Positions 1-5,569 of a DNA stretch of 5,656 bases are shown here, in pieces. A program made the position numbers and the translations under genes. Below the pieces are notes generated by a model. That model saw nothing but the letters and a program-made list of their open reading frames with translations, did not search any database and was not told the origin of the DNA. The first letter of the stretch is position 1. The number at the start of each line of letters is the position of its first letter. Where the stretch lies: assembly GCA_011390385.1 (NCBI GenBank), contig JAABSN010000214.1, positions 1 to 5,656 of the forward strand, given 5' to 3'. Origin of the DNA: Thioalkalivibrio nitratireducens. Lineage in GTDB: Bacteria; Pseudomonadota; Gammaproteobacteria; Ectothiorhodospirales; Ectothiorhodospiraceae.

Positions 1-54
1 AGACTTCGCGCCAACGCCTTGCCACGGACGCTTCAGAGACAAGCTGAATGTGGC
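1..54. repeat. Direct repeat, left copy (cut by window edge)
   Basis: This stretch matches 1281-1336 in the same orientation. The first 10 bases are identical (agacttcgcg), about 16 of the next 20 match, a short indel follows near base 31-34, and then gagacaagctgaatgtggca is identical in both copies. Similarity stops abruptly after that. The left limit is unknown because the window begins inside the element. The one-base length difference shifts the reading frame between copies, so a conserved protein is unlikely. The family is not recognised. The two copies bracket the gene at 209-970. Confidence 0.75.
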
Positions 55-127
55 AATACTTCCGGTTGCATTAGTAACAGATTCTGCGCTGGTTTCGTCG
101 CCGTTTGAACTTGTTCGAGTGCACCCG

Positions 128-156
128 AAAAAAGAACGGCCCGGTTTGCCGGGCCG
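128..156 (-). terminator. Intrinsic terminator of the exported-protein gene
   Basis: Read on the minus strand, this is an 8-bp perfect GC stem (cggcccgg / ccgggccg at 149-156 and 137-144) with a four-base loop (145-148), followed by ttcttttttc. The T-rich tail corresponds to the A-run at 128-133 on plus. It lies about 50 bases after the stop codon of the minus-strand gene at 209-970, the only gene pointing into it. The plus strand has no T-run after the stem, so it should work in one direction only. Confidence 0.9.
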
Positions 157-166
157 CTCTGCCAGA

Positions 167-194
167 CCGCTCCGCGCCAACTGCCGCGGAGCGG
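167..194. repeat. Perfect 10-bp inverted repeat between stop codon and terminator
   Basis: The arms ccgctccgcg (167-176) and cgcggagcgg (185-194) pair perfectly around an 8-base loop. The hairpin sits between the stop codon at 209 and the terminator at 128-156. It has no T-run of its own, so it may protect the mRNA 3' end rather than terminate. The right arm plus flank (184-200) is the exact reverse complement of 5568-5584 in the tandem array, which hints that it belongs to a dispersed repeat. Confidence 0.6.
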
Positions 195-208
195 TGCGAG
201 TGGCAGGA

Positions 209-970
209 TCAGTCTTCTGCGCTATAGCTCATGGAGTCGACCCGTGTCAGGGTTTGTGTCCAGTACGGCTCCATCTCGGCCATCGACTCCTGGAACTTGT
301 CCCAGATTGCTTCGGCAGCCTCCTCGCCAACGGCTGCGACGAGATAGTCGTTCGCACCCTGGCGGTCGGCGTCTCGAGCGGCAAAATTCTCATAGTGGGA
401 GACCACGAAGTAATCGGCACCCCAGCGCTGTGAACCGATCGATCGATACCATGTGCCCATGTGTTCCGCTTCGGCGGCCTTCATGTGTCCGGTCACTTCC
501 GTAACGACCTCCCGGAACGCATCACCATCCTCGACCCGGAAGTTGTGCAGCGTGACCACGCTGAAATTCTCTGCATCGCCGCTCCAGTCGGGCATGCGCC
601 GCCAGTAGCGTCCATTTGCGGAGGCGACGTTCGATGTCAGCGCTTCGAAATGCTTCGGCCAGCACTCGGCGCGAGCGGGGTCCTCGTCATCCATTTCTGC
701 CCACATATCCATGCGCGAGACGATGTGCATCTCGTTCGGCGCCCCGTCCACGTTCGCCCATGTCGTCCAGGAGCCCTCCCCGTCGTTCTCTTCGTAGCAC
801 TCCATGTATTCCTTCATGGCCTGACGAAACTTCATGCCGTGGCCATGCTTGATTTCCAGTTTCATGATGTTCAGCATGTAGTCGCCGTCTTCTTCATGGT
901 TGTCTGCGACAACCGGCATGGAGAAAGCGGCGACCGCCGCGACCAGAAACATTTTTCTTGTCAAATTCAT
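209..970 (-). CDS. Exported protein with two tandem dimeric alpha/beta-barrel-like domains, function unknown
   Basis: The protein has 253 residues. Residues 1-22 form a signal peptide: basic MNLTRK, a hydrophobic core, and a VVA|DN cleavage site, so the mature protein should be periplasmic or secreted. The mature part is acidic and looks like an internal duplication. Residues 32-94 and 137-200 share one layout: a beta strand, a Gly-rich turn before a helix starting FRQAM or FREVV, a central Trp, a second strand (EMHIVSRMDMW; DYFVVSHYENF) and a helix after D..D. This spacing recalls ferredoxin-like/dimeric alpha-beta barrel proteins (ABM or NIPSNAP style). That is a fold guess, and no catalytic motif is evident. 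Cys58 and Cys103 are its only cysteines. The ATG at 970-968 has an AGAGGG ribosome binding site 8 bases upstream. The gene is divergent from the sigma/kinase operon and ends in its own terminator, so it is monocistronic. Confidence 0.9.
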   Translation of the reverse strand: MNLTRKMFLVAAVAAFSMPVVADNHEEDGDYMLNIMKLEIKHGHGMKFRQAMKEYMECYEENDGEGSWTTWANVDGAPNEMHIVSRMDMWAEMDDEDPARAECWPKHFEALTSNVASANGRYWRRMPDWSGDAENFSVVTLHNFRVEDGDAFREVVTEVTGHMKAAEAEHMGTWYRSIGSQRWGADYFVVSHYENFAARDADRQGANDYLVAAVGEEAAEAIWDKFQESMAEMEPYWTQTLTRVDSMSYSAED

Positions 971-977
971 CGTATCT

Positions 978-984
978 ACCCTCT
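978..984 (-). promoter_or_regulatory. Ribosome binding site of the exported-protein gene
   Basis: On minus the sequence is AGAGGGT, with 8 bases between it and the ATG at 970. It supports that start, which also gives a complete signal peptide. Confidence 0.75.
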
Positions 985-1239
985 GGCAAATTGAAGGAAA
1001 GCCCGCCCGAAACTGATATCCCCGGCAAGTCCTGAGTCTCGATACTGAATCAAAATCACATCAATTACAAGTCCAAGTGCGACAGTGCACAAAAAGTGTT
1101 CCGGCAAGCTGGTTCCGCGGAGCTTCGGACGCGTTCGCTCGCAAGGCGCGTTGGGGAAGGCATGATTTCCTGATGTCGAGCCGGCGCGACGCCGCGAGCG
1201 GATGCGTCCGACGATCCCTTCGGGCTTGCCTCTCGGCGC

Positions 1240-1282
1240 CTGTGGACCGGGTTGTCGACGCTCGATGCAGGCCCGGCTACAG
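1240..1282. repeat. Imperfect inverted repeat touching the direct repeat
   Basis: CTGT (1240-1243) and CCGGG (1247-1251) pair with CCCGG (1272-1276) and ACAG (1279-1282), leaving a small internal loop and a ~20-base apical loop. The right arm abuts the direct-repeat copy that begins at 1281, so both may be parts of one longer dispersed element whose left copy is cut by the window edge. No T-run follows. Confidence 0.4.
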
Positions 1283-1336
1283 ACTTCGCGTCGACGCCTT
1301 GGCACGTACGCCGAGAGACAAGCTGAATGTGGCATG
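1281..1336. repeat. Direct repeat, right copy
   Basis: Second copy of the element at 1-54, in the same orientation. It begins agacttcgcg and ends agctgaatgtggca, and the last ~20 bases are identical in the two copies. The copies differ by scattered substitutions and an indel, so they are diverged rather than recently duplicated. Confidence 0.75.
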
Positions 1337-1527
1337 ACCTGCGCATGTCCTGGTATGAACTTGCCCTTATTGCGAATCTGCCGCAAGACCGGGGCAACCC
1401 GCCCGATCCGGACGGGGACGCTGACACCCTGTCCGCCCTGCGATGGCGCAGAAATCGGCAATGAGTGCAGGAGGTCCGATCCTTGAAATGACATGGTATT
1501 CTCGGCGACCGGGGCCACGGTCGATCG

Positions 1528-1532
1528 CGGAG
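1528..1532 (+). promoter_or_regulatory. Ribosome binding site that decides the sigma factor start
   Basis: CGGAG lies 7 bases before the ATG at 1540 but only 1 base before the ATG at 1534, so the second ATG is favoured. The AGGGGG at 1567-1572 is too close (3 bases) to the later in-frame ATG at 1576. Confidence 0.5.
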
Positions 1533-1539
1533 CATGGGC

Positions 1540-2061
1540 ATGGGGAAAGACCCCAACCCCACCATCAGGGGGTCGATGGAGCAGCAGCAAAGCGAACTGG
1601 TTCGAATTGCCAGGAGCGAACTCGCCCGTCACCGGCGTCGAACGACCATCGATACCGTGGCCCTGGTCAACGAAGCCTACCTGCGAGCATGCCAGGCCAA
1701 CAGAAGCTGGGCCGATCACGGTCATTTTCTGGCCAGCATGACCACGGTGATGCGCCATGTGCTGGTCGATCATGTCCGAAAGAGAAACTCGCAGCGACGC
1801 GGTGGAGACTGGATGCAGATCACGGTCTCTCATCTCGATCATCTTTCCGGCCCTGAATGCCCGGTCGAAATGATCGCCCTCGACGACGCGATGACCCAAC
1901 TTGGCCAGCATTCGCCGCGCATGGAACGAGTCGTCGAACTGCGGGTTTTCGGTGGCCTCAGCGGACAGGAGATTGCCGACGCACTTGACATCTCGACGGC
2001 CACGGTCACCCGCGAAATTCGCCTGGCCACCGCCTTTCTCGCCCGCGCACTGAGCCGCTGA
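1540..2061 (+). CDS. ECF-like RNA polymerase sigma factor, partner of the downstream kinase
   Basis: About 173 residues from ATG 1540; ATG 1534 would add two. It fits the 'ECF-like' sigma-70 family usually linked to Ser/Thr kinases (Sigma70_ECF). Numbering from 1540, region 2 spans roughly residues 15-90 and contains TVALVNEAYLRA, WADHGHF and MRHVLVDHVRKR, followed by the basic linker NSQRRGGD. Region 4 (about 117-173) has the helix-turn-helix LSGQEIADALDISTATVTREI. The acidic patch of region 2.2 in ordinary ECF factors (DAEDLVQE) is here D38-T-V-A-L-V-N-E45, so two of the three acidic positions are lost. In EcfP of Vibrio parahaemolyticus a phosphothreonine made by kinase PknT replaces that charge. 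Thr35, Thr36 or Thr39 could play that part here (inference). The family identity is secure; the regulon is unknown. The stop overlaps the kinase start (TGATG), so the two are translationally coupled. No anti-sigma gene is present. Confidence 0.92.
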   Translation: MGKDPNPTIRGSMEQQQSELVRIARSELARHRRRTTIDTVALVNEAYLRACQANRSWADHGHFLASMTTVMRHVLVDHVRKRNSQRRGGDWMQITVSHLDHLSGPECPVEMIALDDAMTQLGQHSPRMERVVELRVFGGLSGQEIADALDISTATVTREIRLATAFLARALSR

Positions 2062-4538
2062 TGAATCGAACGGTCTGGGCGCAGGTCGAGCAACTCTTCG
2101 CCCGCATATCGAATCTCCCTCAATCAGAACAGGATGCCGCGCTGGCGGCGAGTGGCGCACCCGAAGAGGTCCAGCTGCAGGTCAGGGAGCTTCTCGCCTT
2201 TGACGGCGCGATCGATCTTGACCAATGGGGCCAATCAGTTCAGCAACTGGCCTCGAGCCTCGAACACCAGGAACTCTGCGGGCGCGAGCTCGGTCCCTGG
2301 CGACTGATGGAGTCGCTCGGCGAAGGCGGGATGGGCCGGGTGTTCCTGGCAGAACGCTGCGACGGTCGCTTCGATGCAAAAGCTGCCGTCAAGTTCGTGA
2401 CCGGAAGCCAGAGTCGGGACCTGGCGTTGTTTGACAGAGAGCGGCGCATTCTTGCCCGGCTCAGTGATCCCGGGATCGCGCGCCTGATCGATGCCGGCGA
2501 GGATGACCGCCTCGGTGCGTACCTGGTCATGGAATACATCGACGGCCAGTCACTGGACCGCGTGGTGAAAGACCGTCGTTTGAACGGGCCTGAAATTCTG
2601 CGATGGATGGTCCGGGCGGCCGAGGTCGTTGCGCATGCCCATCAGAATCTTGTTCTGCATCGCGATCTGAAGCCCGATCACCTGATGATCGATAGCCAGG
2701 GAAATCTGAAGATTCTCGACTTCGGCGTTGCCAGCCTCCTGCAACCGGAATACCGTCTTGAAGGCACAAGCTCCGAACTGAACTATACCCCTCGGTACGC
2801 TGCACCAGAACAGCTCAGGAACGTGCCGGCGACAACACAGACCGATGTCTATGCTTTGGGCCTGATTCTTTACGAACTTCTGCACGAAGGGCAAAGCCCC
2901 TTCGGCGACGACCACGATGCCGCCAATGAAAGAAAGCTGCACGGTCAAGCCGATCGACTCGGCCCCGTCGGCGGCCTGAATCTGGAACAGATGCGTGACC
3001 TTCAGGCCATCCTGGACCGTTGCCTGTCGCCTGATCACGAACAGCGATATCCGGGCCCGGCCGAACTCGCCATGGACCTCGCAGCCGTGTGCCGCGATCG
3101 ACCGGTGACCACCCGTTCGCCAGGCCTGGCCGAGGCCAGCAGACGCTGGCTTCGACACAACCGACTTGCGGGTGCTGCGCTTTCAGTCGCAGTCCTCGCC
3201 ATGATCGGAGGAACCGTCGTTTCCTCCTGGTTCAGTCATCTGGCCCGGTTGGAGCGCGATAGTGCAGTCATCGAAGCCAACAAGGCCAGAGAAGTCGCCG
3301 GTTTTCTGGAAAGCATTTTTCAGGCGTTCACTCCAGGTCTGGAAAGTGGGCCCGACGTGCGGGCGCGCGATCTTCTGCAAGCGGGCCACGAACGAATCGA
3401 GCGAGAACTTTCCGGGCAGCCCGAAGTCGCCGCGTCGCTCGAACTGGCCATTGCACGCAGCTTTCTCAGCCTGGGTCTTTATGACGAAGCCATGGCTCTC
3501 GTTCAGACTGCAGACCAGGGCCTGCCCGAGGACTTGAAGAATCAACGGCTTCTTCTGCAGGCACGACTTCTGCTTCTCGGCGGCCAGTACGGCCAGGCCG
3601 AAGAGATTCTCGATGCCCGCTGGACAGCGCAGCTTTCCGGCAACCAGAAGGCGCATGCCGCCAACCTGCTGGCAACGACACTTCTGAATCTTGGACGGCC
3701 TGAGCAGGCCGAGGAGATTGCACTCGAGGCCCTGGAGCATGCCTCTGCAGACCCGGAGGGAATCGAATTGCAGTTGGTGACTCATGGCCTGCTCGGCGCG
3801 ATCGCCTTCTCCAGACGTGACTATGTCCAGGCAAGCCGGGTGTATCGCGAGATCCATGCGCTGAATCTTCGTCTTCACGGCTCGATTCATGAGGAAACAG
3901 CGCAGGCCCTGCACAACCTGGCGGGCGTTCTGTTCATGAAAGGCGATCTCCTCGACGCTGCCCGGACCTATGAACAAGCGCTTGAAGACAAGCGCGCCTA
4001 CTACGGCGTCGACAATCGATCGGTTGCAATGACCCTTCGAAGTCTCGGCCTGAGTTATCGCCGCCTGGGCCGCGCACCCGAGGCAGAGCACTCGTTACGC
4101 GAGTCCATCGCCGCATTGGCTGCATGGAACGACCCCGGGAGTGCGGTCTATCAGGAAGCCGTTGTCCAACTCATCGAGTTGCTGGCCCTCCTCGGCAGAG
4201 ACCGGGAGATCAGCGGGTTGCTGGCCTCCCTCCCCGAGTTGCCGGTTGCCGGCGGCACCTACGAGAAAGACGTCTTCTGTCGAATCGAGCAGATTCGACA
4301 TACATTCGTTGATGCAGACAGCCGCGCCGAAGCGTGTATCGACCACATCTATACCGCTGAGTCGACTCGGGCCTTCGGCCGTTACCTCGAGGCCATTTCA
4401 TCATCGGGATCAGACCCGCTGGCGAGCGGACCCGGAATCGCGGAGGCCATCCGTTCAGCACAGGCACTCACTCCGCCTGATCCTTTGCTGCTTGCCGCCG
4501 CGGAGAATCTGCTGACTCGGGAAATCCCGACCCGGTAA
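2061..4538 (+). CDS. Transmembrane Ser/Thr protein kinase with C-terminal TPR domain
   Basis: The protein has 825 residues. Residues 1-75 are a leader with no recognised motif. Residues ~78-345 are a PknB/Hanks-type kinase: glycine loop GEGGMG (87-92), ATP-binding Lys111 in AVKF, helix-C Glu127, hinge MEY (157-159), catalytic loop HRDLKPDH (200-207), DFG (220-222), APE (248-250), helix-F Asp262 and Arg329. Oddly, the metal-binding Asn of HRDLKPxN is His207 (codon CAC), so activity may be altered. One hydrophobic segment at about 369-391 (LAGAALSVAVLAMIGGTVVSSWF) predicts a cytoplasmic kinase and a periplasmic C-terminus. Residues ~450-720 hold several TPR-like helix pairs, such as LHNLAGVLFMKGDLLDAARTYEQAL (612-636 approx.) and the one after it. 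Cys740 and Cys759 follow. The start overlaps the sigma stop by one base with no ribosome binding site, implying coupled translation. The likely role is sensing through the TPR domain and phosphorylating the sigma factor (inference from EcfP/PknT and EcfK/PknS). Confidence 0.95.
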   Translation: MNRTVWAQVEQLFARISNLPQSEQDAALAASGAPEEVQLQVRELLAFDGAIDLDQWGQSVQQLASSLEHQELCGRELGPWRLMESLGEGGMGRVFLAERCDGRFDAKAAVKFVTGSQSRDLALFDRERRILARLSDPGIARLIDAGEDDRLGAYLVMEYIDGQSLDRVVKDRRLNGPEILRWMVRAAEVVAHAHQNLVLHRDLKPDHLMIDSQGNLKILDFGVASLLQPEYRLEGTSSELNYTPRYAAPEQLRNVPATTQTDVYALGLILYELLHEGQSPFGDDHDAANERKLHGQADRLGPVGGLNLEQMRDLQAILDRCLSPDHEQRYPGPAELAMDLAAVCRDRPVTTRSPGLAEASRRWLRHNRLAGAALSVAVLAMIGGTVVSSWFSHLARLERDSAVIEANKAREVAGFLESIFQAFTPGLESGPDVRARDLLQAGHERIERELSGQPEVAASLELAIARSFLSLGLYDEAMALVQTADQGLPEDLKNQRLLLQARLLLLGGQYGQAEEILDARWTAQLSGNQKAHAANLLATTLLNLGRPEQAEEIALEALEHASADPEGIELQLVTHGLLGAIAFSRRDYVQASRVYREIHALNLRLHGSIHEETAQALHNLAGVLFMKGDLLDAARTYEQALEDKRAYYGVDNRSVAMTLRSLGLSYRRLGRAPEAEHSLRESIAALAAWNDPGSAVYQEAVVQLIELLALLGRDREISGLLASLPELPVAGGTYEKDVFCRIEQIRHTFVDADSRAEACIDHIYTAESTRAFGRYLEAISSSGSDPLASGPGIAEAIRSAQALTPPDPLLLAAAENLLTREIPTR

Positions 4539-4567
4539 GCACGGAACGCCGGGATTGAAGTCAGCCA

Positions 4568-4601
4568 CCTGGCGCAGGATCAGATCTGATCCAGTGCCAG
4601 G
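4568..4601. repeat. 34-nt near-perfect palindrome after the kinase gene
   Basis: Two 17-base arms meet at 4584/4585. The central 16 bases (ggatcagatctgatcc) are a perfect palindrome. The outer cctggc/gccagg also pairs, and the join has one G-T wobble and one A-A mismatch. It starts 29 bases after the kinase stop. No T-run follows, so it is not a classical intrinsic terminator. It could be an mRNA 3'-end stabiliser, a factor-dependent pause site or a dimeric protein's binding site. Confidence 0.8.
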
Positions 4602-4699
4602 GGACGAATCGCGAACGAAGTCCGGACTGCAGGCTAGGGGGAAGGAACGCAACGTGGGCGGCGCCGGTCGACGAGGCATGGCGAGAGAACGCGCCCATC

Positions 4700-4726
4700 A
4701 AAAATTCTCTTGCGCGTGATCAAGAG
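4700..4726 (-). terminator. Weak terminator-like hairpin on the minus strand
   Basis: On minus, CTCTTG (4726-4721) pairs with CAAGAG (4712-4707) around an 8-base loop and is followed by aatttttg. The stem has only six pairs and is half AT, so it would be weak. It faces leftward traffic entering the kinase 3' end. It overlaps the stop codon of the antisense frame discussed under 4762-5262, which is the main argument for that frame being real. The rest of 4539-4761 shows only the palindrome at 4568-4601. Confidence 0.3.
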
Positions 4727-4761
4727 CCGAATTCTCGATCCCGCAAGGCGCTCTCGGCAAG

Positions 4762-5262
4762 GTGGACCTGGTCATTCACCGGCCGCTTGAGCGTTACGAA
4801 AGCGAGCAGGGCCTGTTCATTGACGGCGCGGTCGGAATGGAATTGCTCGATCGGGACGGCCTTTCCGTCGTGCCGGAGGAAGGCGCATTGCGACTGAGCG
4901 AGAGTCTCGTGATGCAGGTGCTCGGCTTCGAGCCGAATGCGCTGATCCTCGATCCGCCGGCCATGCGGCCCTCCCCCGTCCTGTCTTTCCAGGCACTTCC
5001 GGAGTTCTCGCTCAATGCAGCCGTTGATCAGGGTCTTGAAGGGGGCACTGCGGTCATCCGTTTCGAGAGCCCCCAGCAGCCGAGCAACGGCCTCGCAGCC
5101 CCCGATGGGTTCCGATACGCCGGCGAGCCGGTGATCGCATTCGGCGTCCAGCAGTTCACCAACGGCAATATCGACGCAGGCGGCAGCCAACCGGTGCTGT
5201 CGAATTACCGCGGCACCATCACACCAAGAAGCGGGCGTCGGCTGGATGCGCCGCTCATGTAA
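4762..5262 (+). CDS. Hypothetical protein, strand uncertain
   Basis: 166 residues from a GTG; the frame is open from 4720. I do not recognise the protein. It has no signal peptide or membrane segment, no Lys, Cys or Trp, and is rich in Leu, Gly, Val and Glu. In favour of plus: Phe and Tyr use only TTC/TAC, Val almost only GTC/GTG, Ile mostly ATC and Gly mainly GGC. A strong terminator also follows 90 bases after the stop, inside the first 146-bp repeat. Against it: no good ribosome binding site precedes the GTG. The exact antisense frame is also open from 5262 down to a TGA at 4720 that lies in the terminator-like hairpin 4700-4726. That antisense frame has no ATG outside the repeats and an unusual excess of Cys, His and Arg, as shadow frames do. 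It could be a real small gene, a decayed remnant, or noncoding. Confidence 0.4.
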   Translation: MDLVIHRPLERYESEQGLFIDGAVGMELLDRDGLSVVPEEGALRLSESLVMQVLGFEPNALILDPPAMRPSPVLSFQALPEFSLNAAVDQGLEGGTAVIRFESPQQPSNGLAAPDGFRYAGEPVIAFGVQQFTNGNIDAGGSQPVLSNYRGTITPRSGRRLDAPLM

Positions 5263-5295
5263 AGACCTTCGCCAGCCCGCACCGCTCCGCGGCTG

Positions 5296-5347
5296 CTCGG
5301 TTCGAACCGATTGTTGATGGTCGGAGGTTCGAACCCTTCCGGACGCA
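5296..5347 (+). other. Degenerate tRNA-Arg-like 3' half (unit 1; also 5442-5493 and 5588-5639)
   Basis: The segment reads ctcggttcgaaccga, a ~10-base join, then ggtcggaggttcgaa and cccttccggacgca. GGAGG-TTCGAAC-CCTTC forms a T arm (five pairs, one G-T) and the last bases resemble an acceptor 3' strand with discriminator A. Recalled from memory, E. coli tRNA-Arg(ACG) has CTCGG..CCGAG followed by GGTCGGAGGTTCGAA, a 15-base identity with this segment. There is no 5' half (D arm or 5' acceptor strand), the anticodon arm does not fold properly, and CCA is replaced by TAC. It is therefore a remnant, not a working tRNA gene. Confidence 0.65.
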
Positions 5348-5350
5348 TAC

Positions 5351-5385
5351 AACGAAAAACCCCGCATGAGGCGGGGCTTTTCGTT
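5351..5385. terminator. Bidirectional intrinsic terminator, unit 1
   Basis: Outer arms aacgaaaa/ttttcgtt pair perfectly (8 bp). After one A-C mismatch, ccccgc/gcgggg pairs around a five-base loop. The plus strand ends in ctttt and the minus strand in gttttt, so it can stop transcription from either side. On plus it would terminate the ORF ending at 5262. Confidence 0.88.
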
Positions 5386-5389
5386 GAAA

Positions 5390-5408
5390 TGGCGCGCCCG
5401 GAAGGATT
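5390..5408 (-). other. Inverted tRNA 3'-end fragment with CCA (unit 1; also 5536-5554)
   Basis: On minus the sequence reads aatccttccgggcgcgcca, which looks like the last 19 bases of a tRNA: the 3' part of a T arm, acceptor strand, discriminator G and an encoded CCA. It is followed four bases later by the shared terminator. Fifteen of its bases pair with 5332-5346 at 13 positions, so it is an inverted partner of the plus-strand tRNA-like segment. Confidence 0.6.
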
Positions 5409-5423
5409 GCCTTGCGGCGAGCT

Positions 5424-5569
5424 CGCACCGCTTCGCGGTGGCTCGGTTCGAACCGATTGTTGATGGTCGGAGGTTCGAACCCTTCCGGACGCATACAACG
5501 AAAAACCCCGCACGAGGCGGGGCTTTTCGTTGAAATGGCGCGCCCGGAAGGATTGCCTTGCGGCGAGCT
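5424..5569. repeat. 146-bp tandem repeat, unit 2
   Basis: Second full unit, offset exactly 146 bases from unit 1 and nearly identical to it. Its opening hairpin is perfect (CACCGC ttc GCGGTG). Its terminator loop reads acgag where unit 1 has atgag. Confidence 0.93.
5497..5531. terminator. Bidirectional intrinsic terminator, unit 2
   Basis: Same structure as 5351-5385 with one loop base changed (t to c) and both arms intact. The third copy starts at 5643 and is cut by the window end. Confidence 0.88.

Larger units (their letters stand above)
971..1533. other. Divergent intergenic region without a convincing gene
   Basis: This 563-bp stretch separates the minus-strand exported-protein gene from the plus-strand sigma factor, so promoters for both should lie here. 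Positions 1043-1076 are clearly AT-richer than their surroundings and are the likeliest place for the minus-strand promoter, but no clean -35/-10 pair is visible. Short ORFs in the region are Arg-rich, lack ribosome binding sites and overlap the repeat at 1281-1336, so I do not call them. The region also holds the hairpin at 1240-1282. Confidence 0.7.
5278..5423. repeat. 146-bp tandem repeat, unit 1
   Basis: First full unit of a head-to-tail array that begins 15 bases after the ORF ending at 5262. In plus order it contains a CACCGC..GCGG hairpin, a tRNA-Arg-like 3' half (5296-5347), a bidirectional terminator (5351-5385), an inverted tRNA 3'-end fragment (5390-5408) and the palindrome gcgagctcgc running into unit 2. 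It differs from unit 2 at a few positions in the first ~17 bases and at one base in the terminator loop. Confidence 0.93.

Noticed and set aside
50..433. 127-residue plus-strand ORF
   Set aside because: It runs across the intrinsic terminator and antisense to the exported-protein gene, with no ribosome binding site or recognisable motif.
1077..1337. 86-residue plus-strand ORF in the intergenic region
   Set aside because: It is Arg-rich and lacks a ribosome binding site. Its 3' part is the direct repeat, whose other copy is out of frame because of an indel.
1357..1380. GAACTT...TCTG resembling an ECF-type promoter upstream of the sigma gene
   Set aside because: The 14-base spacer is short for known ECF promoters, and the preference of this sigma subgroup is unknown. 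A match this small is expected by chance.
1469..1490. Strong AGGAGG at 1469-1474 before an ATG at 1488
   Set aside because: The spacing of 13 bases is too long, and the frame from 1488 runs over the sigma gene in another phase and gives a shadow-like protein.
976..2160. 394-residue minus-strand ORF over the intergenic region and the sigma gene
   Set aside because: It is antisense to the well-supported sigma factor, Arg/Pro/Ser/His rich, and crosses the divergent promoter region and a repeat copy.
2550..4091. Long minus-strand ORFs antisense to the kinase (2550-3158 and 3183-4091)
   Set aside because: The plus strand encodes an unmistakable kinase with ordered motifs and TPRs. The antisense frames are the usual shadows in GC-rich DNA.
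4678..4719. 13-codon plus-strand ORF starting ATGGCGAGA
   Set aside because: It is too short to support, and the GAGG before it is only a base or two from the ATG.
5296..5347. A complete tRNA gene in the array
   Set aside because: There is no matching 5' acceptor strand or D arm within 90 bases upstream in any unit, and the anticodon arm does not pair properly.
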